Below are positions 1 to 6,735 of a stretch of 11,198 nucleotides of DNA, piece after piece. The stretch comes from Planctomycetaceae bacterium (GTDB lineage Bacteria > Planctomycetota > Planctomycetia > Pirellulales > Pirellulaceae): NCBI GenBank assembly GCA_002702965.1, contig PADE01000206.1, positions 1-11,198 of the forward strand, in the 5' to 3' direction. A model generated the notes under the pieces. That model was not told the DNA's origin, did not search any database, and saw only the letters and a list, made by a program, of their open reading frames with translations. How positions within the stretch are numbered: position 1 is the first letter of the stretch; each line of letters opens with the position of its first letter. Position numbers and translations under genes: made by a program.

Positions 1-1257
1 TTTGTTCTCGACCGCGAAGAAACCGAAATCGTCGGTGGTACCGTAGGTCACTCCTCCCCGCACGCCGCCACCCGCCAGCCACATCGTAAAACCGTACGGA
101 TGGTGGTCGCGCCCTCCACCCTGCGCCGTCGGAGTGCGCCCGAATTCACCACCCCAGACGACCAATGTCTCGTCCAGCATGCCACGCGATTTCAGATCGG
201 TGAGCAGCGCCGCAACCGGTTGATCGGAAAGTAATGCCGGTTTTTGGTGGGCGCGGACATCGCCGTGGTCGTCCCACTTATTGTCGACATTGGCGACAAC
301 GTAGCGCACACCGCGCTCGACCAACCGCCGCGCCAATAAGCACTGCCGACCGTAATCCACTGTTTTTTCGTGATCGAGACCGTACAGCCTATGCATCGCC
401 TGACTCTCGCGCGCCAGATCGAATGCTTCGGGGGCCTGCGTTTGCATCCGAAAGGCCAATTCGTAGGCAGCGATGCGCGCGTCGAGCCGGCGGTCGTGCT
501 GGCGATTTCGTCGATGGAGTTCGCTAATCCGTCGAATCGCGGCCAGTCTGGCAAACTGAATTTCTTTCGGTACTGGCATCGCCAGATTGTCGATCGGTCG
601 GTTGACGTCGGTGATCGATGTGCCCTCAAACGCGGTTGGAAGAAAGGACGAACCGTACGTCGGTTTACCCGGTAGATTGGTCTGCGAACCGATCGAAACG
701 AAACCGGGGAGGCTGTCGGTCTCGCTGCCCAAACCGTAGAGGGTCCATGCGCCCACACTGGGCCGAGGAAGCACACCATCGCCGGTTGTCAATTGGCGGA
801 TGGCACCACTGTGCTCGATCTGGTCGCAGCACATCGAACGAATCACGCAGATGTCGTCAGCGCAGTGGGTCAGATGGGGCAGCAGTTCACTGATCCAGAT
901 GCCTGCCTCTCCGTGTTGGCGAAACCGAAACGGTGACGGGCGGCAATCGGGAGTCGCGTCGCGCGTGATCCGTGGCAGTTGAATCGGAATCTGCTTGTAA
1001 TCAGCTAGTTTCGGTTTGGGATCGAAAAGATCAACCTGCGATGGACCTCCCCCCATAAACAGGAAGATAACGCTTTTGGCGCGGATTGGATGATGCGGCC
1101 GCTTCGCAGCTAGTGGATTGGCGCCGCTGGCGGCGAAATCCTCCGCCAGTAATTTGTACAAGGGCAACAGCGGGACCCCCGCCGCCGCACCGCGCAGCAT
1201 GTCGCGGCGACTGATCGACGGATTCAAACGATCGGTTGCTGGAACAAAGGAGGTCAT
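1..1257 (-). CDS. DUF1501 family exported protein (C-terminus cut by window edge)
   Basis: The frame is open from an ATG at 1257 to the left edge, giving 419 residues without a stop. The end is missing; DUF1501 proteins usually run about 450-490 residues, so perhaps 40-70 residues lie outside. The N-terminus carries a twin-arginine motif (SRRDML, residues 16-21) followed by an Ala/Gly/Leu-rich stretch, so Tat export is likely. Family landmarks are FLFMGGGPSQVDLFDPK near residues 65-81, WGGEFGRTP at 368-376 and GRDHHPYGF at 382-390. DUF1501 is placed in the alkaline-phosphatase/sulfatase-like superfamily, and the D-H-H cluster is a plausible metal site, but the substrate is unknown. The gene starts 16 bases after the PSCyt1-DUF1553 gene ends, which is the usual planctomycete pairing and implies co-transcription. 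The ribosome-binding site is weak (GAGG lies 14 bases upstream), so translation may depend on coupling. Confidence 0.95.
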   Translation of the reverse strand, partial: MTSFVPATDRLNPSISRRDMLRGAAAGVPLLPLYKLLAEDFAASGANPLAAKRPHHPIRAKSVIFLFMGGGPSQVDLFDPKPKLADYKQIPIQLPRITRDATPDCRPSPFRFRQHGEAGIWISELLPHLTHCADDICVIRSMCCDQIEHSGAIRQLTTGDGVLPRPSVGAWTLYGLGSETDSLPGFVSIGSQTNLPGKPTYGSSFLPTAFEGTSITDVNRPIDNLAMPVPKEIQFARLAAIRRISELHRRNRQHDRRLDARIAAYELAFRMQTQAPEAFDLARESQAMHRLYGLDHEKTVDYGRQCLLARRLVERGVRYVVANVDNKWDDHGDVRAHQKPALLSDQPVAALLTDLKSRGMLDETLVVWGGEFGRTPTAQGGGRDHHPYGFTMWLAGGGVRGGVTYGTTDDFGFFAVENK

Positions 1258-1273
1258 CGATCCGAAGGTCGCC

Positions 1274-3835
1274 TCAATCGAGATAGAGGAACTCGTTACT
1301 GCAAATGAGCGCCATGCAAAGGTCCTGCCAGGGGCCAGAATCAACGTCAACGTCAACGGTGCCAGCGGCGCGTAGTTGCTCTCGAGTTGCCCGCGCGTGT
1401 TGAATAATCTCGGACGCCAATTGCCACTCTTGCTCGGAAGCGGGGCGTCCAAAGAGTTGCAGATAAATACTCGTCAGGCGAGTGCGTCCCTGCTCCGATT
1501 TGAGAATCGCTTGATTCGCGACGGCGGCGGCGGTGGTCAGCGCGATCGGGTTGTTCAACATAAACAGTGCCTGTGTGGCCGACGTCGAATCCTCGCGACG
1601 GGGTACCACCAGGTCGGGATCAGCCCCATCGAACAAGCCCAGCATCGTTTGGGGTTTGTCTCGGCTGGTTTCGTCGTACAGTGCGCGGCCCGATTTTCGT
1701 GACCGTCCCGATTCGGTTCGGGCGATCAGGCCGCTGTGGCAGAGTAGAGTGTCCTTTAGCGCTTCTGCGTCGAGTCGCTTACGGTTCATGCGCCCGAACC
1801 GGCGGTTCTCCGGATCGCGTCGCAAATTGCCGGGCGATGCGATGCACGCCTGTTGATACGCGCGCGATGTCGCGATCTCACGGATCAACGATTTGAGGGA
1901 CCAGCCGCCGGAGACCAAACGCACCGCCAAATAGTCGAGCAGTTCGGGGTGCGTGGGAGGGCGTCCGAGCTTTCCGAAGTTGCTGGGGGTGGTCACGATG
2001 CCGGCGCCGAACAGATGTTGCCAGATACGATTGGCCATCACGCGGGCGGTCAGCGGGTGGTTTGGCCGCGTCAACCAGCGCGCCAGTTCCAGCCGGCCGC
2101 TACCACTGATACGCGGACGTGTCGCGGCCTCGTTCGAGAGAAGCCGAGGAAAACCCCGCGGCACGGATCGACCCAGCGCTAAATGGTCGCCCCGGACGAA
2201 CAGCGGTACATCTCCGGCCTGTTTGTGCCGAGTGCCGGGAATCGGGCCTTCCCGCATGACCATGCGCAGCGGGACGGCGTCGATTTCCCGCTGCAGCCGA
2301 TCGCGATCGGGAACCAGTCTGGCGTGACGGTCCAGTTGTTCCGGATTGGGATCCCAGCCGTTCTGCTTCTGATCTTCGACCAGTTCGGACTCCCGCTTTC
2401 GCAGTTCTCGGACCCGCTTCTCGACCTCGGCCCGCTGATCGTCGCCAGGTGCCTCGCGCATTGTCTGAACCAACAGGTCACGGCGTACTGCCATCAGCTC
2501 GAGTGCCTGGCGGTGTTGTTTCTCGATCGCCGCAATCTCTGCACTCAATTTTTTTAGCCGTTGCTCGTTCGCCTCGAATGCACGCTGCGCACTCTTCGTA
2601 TGCAGCAGTCGCAGTTGGACACGGTCTCGAACCCGCGCGCTCTTCCCCCGAAAGGTAAAAATGTGGCTGCTGTAGAAGATCCCGGCCAGCGCGTAATACT
2701 CGGTTTGTGTGATCGGATCGAATTTGTGGTCGTGACAGCGGGCGCAGGAAATGGTGAGTCCCAGAAAGGTGCGGCCCAGGACGTCTAGTTGTTCATCGAC
2801 GAAGTCCGCAATCACCTTCTCGTGGTCGTTGCCCTCGACCAGATGCGCCAGGCCCCAGATTCCGGTTGCCGTCAAGCCGTCGACATCGATCTGTTCGGGA
2901 TCCTCGGGCGACATCAAATCGCCGGCTACCTGCAATCGTACGAACTGGTCGTACGGCAAATCCTGATTGAACGAATCGACGACCCAGTCACGATACAGCG
3001 CGATCGAGAACGTCCCGTTGTTGTTCGCAGCGCAGGTCGGGTCGTCCTCTGCGTACCGCACGTTGTCGAGCCAGTGTCGCGCCCACCGGACACCGAAGTC
3101 CGGCGAAGCGAGCAGCCGGTCCACAGCGTGATCGAAGGCCTCGGAAGTTTCGTCGGCCAGAAACGCAGCGATCTGTCGGGGTGTCGGCGGCAACCCGAGC
3201 AGGTCGTACGAGGCGCGTCGGAGGAGCGTTCGCTTATCAGCGGTAGGCGCCGGACGCATTCCGTTGGATTCCAGGTTTGCCAGCACGAGACGATCGATGG
3301 CGCCGCGTGGCCAGTCGGCGTCGTCCACCGCGGGCGGTGTCGGCCGTTTCGGCGGTTGGAATGCCCACGACTTGCGCGCTGCTTTCACGTCGAGCACGTG
3401 GGCTGAGACCGCCTTGCCCCCGCCGCGCGGATCGGGTGCACCCATCTCGATCCACTTCACGAAGTTCTCGATCACGCCTTCTGGCAGTTTGCCTTTGGGG
3501 GGCATTTTGAAGGAGTCGTGTCGCAGCGCCGAAATCAACAGACTGTCATCCGGCTTCCCGGGCACCACGGCCGGTCCACTTTCGCCTCCTGCGCGACTTG
3601 CCTCCCGAGTGTCCAACCACAGTTTTCCTTGCAATTTGTTGTTGCTCGCCGCGGTCGTTGAATGGCACGCATAGCAATGCTCGACCAGCACCGGTCGGAT
3701 CTTCTGTTCGAAGAACTCGTTCGGGTCATCGGCACGTAGCGAAATCGGGGTGAAGCCGACGTACAGCACGGCCCAACCTACCCCCATGGGTCGGAATCTG
3801 AATCGCGTCGTACTGAAACGGATTGAATCGGACAC
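1274..3835 (-). CDS. Secreted PSCyt1-DUF1549-DUF1553 domain protein
   Basis: The protein has 853 residues. An Arg-rich n-region and hydrophobic stretch (about 17-34, ending near SLRA) look like an export signal. Next comes a planctomycete cytochrome-type domain with a CYACH heme-attachment motif (C54, C57, H58) and MPPKG at 111-115. DUF1549 spans about 155-395 and holds a second CxxCH (CARCH, C364-H368) before DHKFDP. Residues 400-525 are rich in charged heptads and probably form a coiled coil. DUF1553 covers about 575-835 (ARWLTRPNHPLTARV, NRIWQHLFG, RMNRKRLDAE). Such proteins are probably periplasmic; reaction and substrate are not established. The start chosen here is GTG at 3835. No Shine-Dalgarno is visible there, and ATG at 3787 (residue 17) is possible but leaves the signal without basic residues. 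It precedes the DUF1501 gene in the same unit. Confidence 0.96.
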   Translation of the reverse strand: MSDSIRFSTTRFRFRPMGVGWAVLYVGFTPISLRADDPNEFFEQKIRPVLVEHCYACHSTTAASNNKLQGKLWLDTREASRAGGESGPAVVPGKPDDSLLISALRHDSFKMPPKGKLPEGVIENFVKWIEMGAPDPRGGGKAVSAHVLDVKAARKSWAFQPPKRPTPPAVDDADWPRGAIDRLVLANLESNGMRPAPTADKRTLLRRASYDLLGLPPTPRQIAAFLADETSEAFDHAVDRLLASPDFGVRWARHWLDNVRYAEDDPTCAANNNGTFSIALYRDWVVDSFNQDLPYDQFVRLQVAGDLMSPEDPEQIDVDGLTATGIWGLAHLVEGNDHEKVIADFVDEQLDVLGRTFLGLTISCARCHDHKFDPITQTEYYALAGIFYSSHIFTFRGKSARVRDRVQLRLLHTKSAQRAFEANEQRLKKLSAEIAAIEKQHRQALELMAVRRDLLVQTMREAPGDDQRAEVEKRVRELRKRESELVEDQKQNGWDPNPEQLDRHARLVPDRDRLQREIDAVPLRMVMREGPIPGTRHKQAGDVPLFVRGDHLALGRSVPRGFPRLLSNEAATRPRISGSGRLELARWLTRPNHPLTARVMANRIWQHLFGAGIVTTPSNFGKLGRPPTHPELLDYLAVRLVSGGWSLKSLIREIATSRAYQQACIASPGNLRRDPENRRFGRMNRKRLDAEALKDTLLCHSGLIARTESGRSRKSGRALYDETSRDKPQTMLGLFDGADPDLVVPRREDSTSATQALFMLNNPIALTTAAAVANQAILKSEQGRTRLTSIYLQLFGRPASEQEWQLASEIIQHARATREQLRAAGTVDVDVDSGPWQDLCMALICSNEFLYLD
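1341..1358. repeat. Three tandem copies of hexamer TCAACG inside the DUF1553 gene
   Basis: TCAACG occurs three times head to tail. On the coding strand it gives alternating Val-Asp (VDVDVD, about residues 828-833) in a linker near the C-terminus of the PSCyt1-DUF1553 protein. The unit is six bases, so a change in copy number would keep the reading frame. Confidence 0.85.
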
Positions 3836-4351
3836 GGGACGACTTTCTCGAGTGCATCACAGCCGCGCGCCCGAGCAGCGGCGACTGAAGTTGCGTCGGT
3901 GTTCGAGCATCGCCCGGCTCGAGACGATGCCCGAGACAAGCCCACTTGTGTCGGCGGGTCGGTTTTCGAAGCCAACGCGCTGTGGTACGAGGGCCGATCG
4001 CGGAGACCCACACATCGCGTATCCGTTACCTGACCGGCGACGCACGGGTCTCTATTGTAGCCGCCGCGACGGCGAATACTCATAGGAGGAGTGACGGCAG
4101 TTGGGTCGGATGGAACCAAGGCATCTGCCGCGACCCCATCGCCTGAGTACTGGCTCGGACCAGTTTGAGCGCGTTGGCACGTTCACAACAGGGCTGCCGG
4201 CCGCTTCTCCGATCGGGTTGGTCCTGGACGTGGAACGTGCCGATGGCGCGTTGGTTGCATCAGAGACCGCGCGGGCCATACAGCGACCCGGGTGTCGGAA
4301 CAGCGAGTGGTTTGTCGAGACGTTGCGATGCGCGCCGGCCGCGCCGGGGCG
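3836..4351. other. 516-base intergenic region without a convincing gene
   Basis: This lies downstream of the endonuclease gene and upstream of the PSCyt1-DUF1553 gene, both on the minus strand, so it should hold the terminator of the first and the promoter of the second. Short open frames exist on both strands but are Arg/Pro/Ser-rich and have no recognisable domain. I found no clear -35/-10 pair and no T-run terminator. The most structured part is the inverted repeat at 4172-4245. Confidence 0.6.
4172..4245. repeat. Intergenic inverted repeat with 9-base perfect arms
   Basis: GGCACGTTC (4176-4184) is perfectly complementary to GAACGTGCC (4233-4241), with 48 bases between. If the plus strand is transcribed, the stem extends outward by four more pairs (C4172-G4245, a G-U, T-A and a U-G), making 13 pairs. 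A CAAC/GTTG match inside (4186-4189 with 4217-4220) could extend it inward. A 9-base direct repeat, GCGCGTTGG, lies at both ends (4169-4177 and 4246-4254). No function is assigned. Confidence 0.5.
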
Positions 4352-5536
4352 CTAAGGGATCTCGACCTTGATCCAGACCATGCGATGGTCGCTGTCGGTG
4401 ATCAAGCGATGATCCTCGCTCGCTTGCGGGGGCCAAAAAACCCGGCTTTCGCGCAAATAAATCCGGCGGTCGGGAAGCACGTAGTCGACCCGCATGTTCG
4501 CAGAGCGGAAACTGGCCGTATCGCGGTCAGGCTTGCCGGCATCGTCCATTTTCGCTTCGACCGCCCCGAGGCTAATGGGAAGCGGGTCCTGCAGGCGAGA
4601 ATGACTCAAGAGCGAATCGATGACCCGCTGATCTCCGTCACCGTCGGCGGGATCCGCGTTCAAATCTCCCATCACGACAACGAGGTCGTTGAGGTCGACC
4701 CCGCCACGCTTGCCCGCATCGTCGACGATGTACTGGGCCTGCTTTCCCTCTTCCCCGGCGAGATAGTCGATCCAGAACTTGATTTCATCGTGGTTACGAC
4801 ATCCGTTGCGGTCTTCCTTTCCGTCGAACACCGGTGGCGTCGGATGGCTCACGAGGATGTGGATCGGCCGTCCGATGACCATCACGGGTACATCGACATG
4901 GTTTTTGCTCGACAGTCGCAAGCGGTTCCACGTGGCGTCGTCGTGATAGGGCTTCTTGGTCTCGGGATCGAATGGGCGCTTGGCAGCGGGCAGATCTTTC
5001 CAGAGGAAGTTCTGGAATGTGCGGACCCCATCCTCGATGATGCGGTATCGACTAAAGACGGCCATCGCGTACTGTCCGGGGTATTTACCGTACCCCCAGG
5101 CGTCGGCCGCTTCGCCCGTCTTGCCGTTGTGGTCCAAGTCGAGCCCGCTGTCGATACCCGTATTACTCGGAATCGAATAGACGTACGGGTATTCGATCGG
5201 GAAGCGGTCGCCCTGCGGCTTGGCAAAGAATTTTGCCGCCAACAGTTTTGCGGTATTGCCGTCTGCGTCGTAGTCGAGCTCATTGATCAACAACACGTCG
5301 GGCCGAATCGTCTGAACGATTGCGGCAACTTTTTCAGCTTGGTCGTCGGCGCCGTCGGCCAGTCGCTCACGGATCTCACCGGCCACCTTGCCGAACAGAG
5401 ATGCGTTGTAGGTCGCGAATCGCAGGCGCGGTTGGCCGCGGACCGCAATCGGAGTCAGGCAACAACCGACAACCGCTGCGGTGAACAGCAGAAGTGAATG
5501 CGGGGGGCGGCTCGATTGCATGCGACGCGATTGCAT
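4352..5536 (-). CDS. Secreted endonuclease/exonuclease/phosphatase family protein, possible lipoprotein
   Basis: The protein has 394 residues from the ATG at 5536 and belongs to the metal-dependent DNase I-like phosphohydrolase superfamily. Active-site landmarks appear in the expected order: ATYN (N44), NELD (E86, metal ligand), SHPTPP (H231, catalytic His), GDLNADP (D291, N293), VDYVLP (D351) and SDHRMVW (D383, H384). A D-x-D-x-N-G loop (D133, D135, N137) resembles a calcium-binding turn. The N-terminus has basic residues, a hydrophobic stretch and V-V-G-C (C25), which fits a lipobox, so the enzyme may be lipid-anchored or simply secreted. The substrate could be nucleic acid or another phosphodiester or phosphomonoester. 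The frame also allows TTG at 5554 and ATG at 5521; none has a good Shine-Dalgarno. It is divergent from the cupin gene and 516 bases from the next gene downstream. Confidence 0.93.
   Translation of the reverse strand: MQSRRMQSSRPPHSLLLFTAAVVGCCLTPIAVRGQPRLRFATYNASLFGKVAGEIRERLADGADDQAEKVAAIVQTIRPDVLLINELDYDADGNTAKLLAAKFFAKPQGDRFPIEYPYVYSIPSNTGIDSGLDLDHNGKTGEAADAWGYGKYPGQYAMAVFSRYRIIEDGVRTFQNFLWKDLPAAKRPFDPETKKPYHDDATWNRLRLSSKNHVDVPVMVIGRPIHILVSHPTPPVFDGKEDRNGCRNHDEIKFWIDYLAGEEGKQAQYIVDDAGKRGGVDLNDLVVVMGDLNADPADGDGDQRVIDSLLSHSRLQDPLPISLGAVEAKMDDAGKPDRDTASFRSANMRVDYVLPDRRIYLRESRVFWPPQASEDHRLITDSDHRMVWIKVEIP
5513..5536 (-). repeat. Repeated start segment ATGCAATCG in the endonuclease gene
   Basis: ATGCAATCG occurs twice on the minus strand, at 5536-5528 and 5521-5513, with a 15-base period. 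Both copies are in frame, so the protein begins MQSRRMQSS and two ATG starts are equally possible. It looks like a small in-frame duplication. Confidence 0.7.
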
Positions 5537-5668
5537 AGCACGGTACCCAATCAATTCGAATGGATGGGTCTTGGAGATAAGGAGACTGGCTGGAACGCAG
5601 CGTGGTTGGTTTCATCGTAAATCAACTTCACCGCAGACGCGAGCCACCGGTGGTGGTCTGAGAAGATG

Positions 5669-5881
5669 CCGATGGTGGCGGACCCGAGTCGGGACCAGGA
5701 TGCCGGCGCGCGGTCCGCACCACGGCGGATGTCGAACATTTCGAAAATCAAGTAATCTAACGGGATCGAACTCGGGGAGTCCCACACAATCAGACGTGGA
5801 TGTGTGCGTTGGTGATCGCCGGAGGGCCGTCGGTCGGCACCATCTCACGGGTGCATGACAGCTGCGAGACCGATGGTGGCG
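5669..5881. repeat. Two direct copies of CCGATGGTGGCG in the divergent region
   Basis: The 12-mer is identical at 5669-5680 and 5870-5881, 201 bases apart. A third, inverted and nearly identical copy (GGCACCATC, 5836-5844) can pair with the second. They could be binding sites for a regulator of one or both divergent genes; this is inference from position and repetition only. Confidence 0.45.
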
Positions 5882-5930
5882 AAGACCGACCGCGGTTTGT
5901 GTGGTTGCTCCATATCGCCCATGAATCATA

Positions 5931-5934
5931 AGGA
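5931..5934 (+). promoter_or_regulatory. Shine-Dalgarno AGGA that decides the cupin start
   Basis: AGGA ends 7 bases before the GTG at 5942, an ideal spacing. The in-frame ATG at 5921 has no comparable site upstream, which favours the GTG start. Confidence 0.7.
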
Positions 5935-5941
5935 ACCGAAC

Positions 5942-6310
5942 GTGGCGCCAACTGTTGTTAACCTGTCCAATAAACTGGATTTGTTTACCGAACGGTGGTC
6001 GCCCAAGGTGATCGCCCAGGTCGATGACTTTCAATTCAAGCTCGCCAAGCTCGAAGGGGAGTTTGTGTGGCACAGCCATCCGGAGACGGACGAGGTCTTC
6101 ATCGTGCTCGCGGGCCAGCTGCGCATCGATTTTCGCGACGAACCGGTAACACTACAAACGGGTGAAATGTTAGTGGTGCCGGCCGGTGTTGAGCACAAAC
6201 CGGTTGCCGAGTCGGCATGCCACGTGATGCTTCTGGTGCGCGAGGGCACGGTCAACACGGGCAATGCTCCAGAGAACCAACTGACGACCGACTCCAGCCA
6301 GTGGATTTAG
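5942..6310 (+). CDS. Small single-domain cupin protein
   Basis: From the GTG at 5942 the protein has 122 residues. Both cupin motifs are intact. Motif 1 is GEFVWHSHPETDEVFIVLAG (39-58) with H44, H46 and E51; motif 2 is GEMLVVPAGVEHKPVAE (74-90) with P80, G82 and H85. H44, H46, E51 and H85 are the expected metal ligands. The start ...VVNLSNKLDLF followed by ERWSPKVIAQ matches a common family of about 115-125-residue bacterial cupins whose substrate is mostly unknown; they may be isomerases, sugar-binding proteins or dioxygenases. No signal peptide is seen, so it is probably cytoplasmic. ATG at 5921 or 5855 would lengthen it, but those extensions lack a ribosome-binding site and family similarity. 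It stands alone, with long gaps on both sides. Confidence 0.94.
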   Translation: MAPTVVNLSNKLDLFTERWSPKVIAQVDDFQFKLAKLEGEFVWHSHPETDEVFIVLAGQLRIDFRDEPVTLQTGEMLVVPAGVEHKPVAESACHVMLLVREGTVNTGNAPENQLTTDSSQWI

Positions 6311-6440
6311 GATCATCGTTTGTAGGTTCGCAGCGCGCGCCTGCCTTCGACCGCCGGTGAAGTTGCCAATCCGCTGCGCAGGGGCGGGGCCGGTCTGCAA
6401 CGATCGGTGGTTTTCGAATCTCTCTGATTGAGTGTTGATG

Positions 6441-6468
6441 CGGCGGCCGGTTTCTCATGGTGCCGCCG
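6441..6468 (+). terminator. GC-rich hairpin downstream of the cupin, possible terminator
   Basis: CGGCGGC (6441-6447) pairs perfectly with GCCGCCG (6462-6468) around a 14-base loop. It lies 130 bases after the cupin stop. No T-run follows, so it is at best a weak or Rho-assisted terminator. The loop and right arm contain ATGGTGCCG, close to the motif repeated in the other leaders. Confidence 0.3.
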
Positions 6469-6499
6469 TCTGGCCCCGAGAATCGACTGGTAGGGCAAC

Positions 6500-6527
6500 G
6501 TTTGAACAGCCCTGCGGGTGTTCAGAC
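6500..6527 (+). other. Strong imperfect hairpin in the leader before the 197-residue protein
   Basis: Bases 6500-6508 pair with 6519-6527 (nine pairs, one G-U). After a one-base bulge (G6509), CCC (6510-6512) pairs with GGG (6516-6518) around a TGC loop. That makes 12 pairs over 28 bases. No T-run follows on either strand, so a standard terminator is unlikely. It may be a protein-binding or RNA structural element. Confidence 0.45.
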
Positions 6528-6735
6528 AAGAGTAGGGTTGGAGCGGATTCATCAGAATACCGACACGCTACTCCCGATCGACAGAGAACACCGTACCGAC
6601 GGCGACGCCTGATCTTGACGCGTCCTTCGTGCCATATTGGTGTTCTACCCCACGGCGCGGATTTGTTGAGTTGCCGTCGGGCCTATGTTAGAACCCTGCG
6701 CGATCGCGACGCTACATAAGCCCGAAAGGAACCCC

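Larger units (their letters stand above)
5555..5941. other. Divergent intergenic region between the endonuclease and cupin genes
   Basis: Both flanking genes read outward, so their promoters must lie here. It holds a 10-base palindrome CCACCGGTGG (5644-5653), two copies of CCGATGGTGGCG (5669-5680 and 5870-5881) and an imperfect hairpin (5831-5888). No convincing sigma70-type promoter was seen. A minus-strand frame open from 5844 down to a TGA at 5551 could encode a small protein and is discussed in the findings. Confidence 0.6.
6311..6735. other. 425-base intergenic region with hairpins, no convincing gene
   Basis: The region lies between the cupin and the 197-residue exported protein, both plus strand. 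Open frames here are short and Arg-rich, with no recognisable domain. It contains a GC hairpin (6441-6468), a strong small-loop hairpin (6500-6527) and a 10-base palindrome CGCGATCGCG (6699-6708). TATGTT at 6684-6689 could be a -10 element, but I found no matching -35 at the usual spacing. Confidence 0.6.

Noticed and set aside
2789..3406. Plus-strand open frame of about 205 codons within the DUF1553 gene
   Set aside because: It is a shadow of the minus-strand gene, with no domain and no ribosome-binding context.
4292..5497. Plus-strand open frame of about 401 codons opposite the endonuclease gene
   Set aside because: It is the antisense image of a gene with complete active-site motifs. Its translation has no recognisable domain, and long antisense frames are common in GC-rich DNA.
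5855..5941. Longer cupin starting at 5855 or 5921
   Set aside because: No ribosome-binding site is present for either, and the added residues are not cupin-like. GTG at 5942 has AGGA at ideal spacing.
6684..6689. TATGTT as a -10 promoter element before the 197-residue protein
   Set aside because: No -35-like hexamer occurs at 16-18 bases upstream, so it is too weak to list as a promoter.
6699..6708. Palindrome CGCGATCGCG resembling the cyanobacterial HIP1 octamer GCGATCGC
   Set aside because: Only this copy was noticed and the gene content is planctomycete-like, so it is better explained by the general CGATCG bias.
6432..6719. Plus-strand open frame of about 95 codons in the 425-base gap
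   Set aside because: It is rich in Arg, Cys and Pro with no hydrophobic core pattern, and it spans the hairpins, so it is most likely chance.
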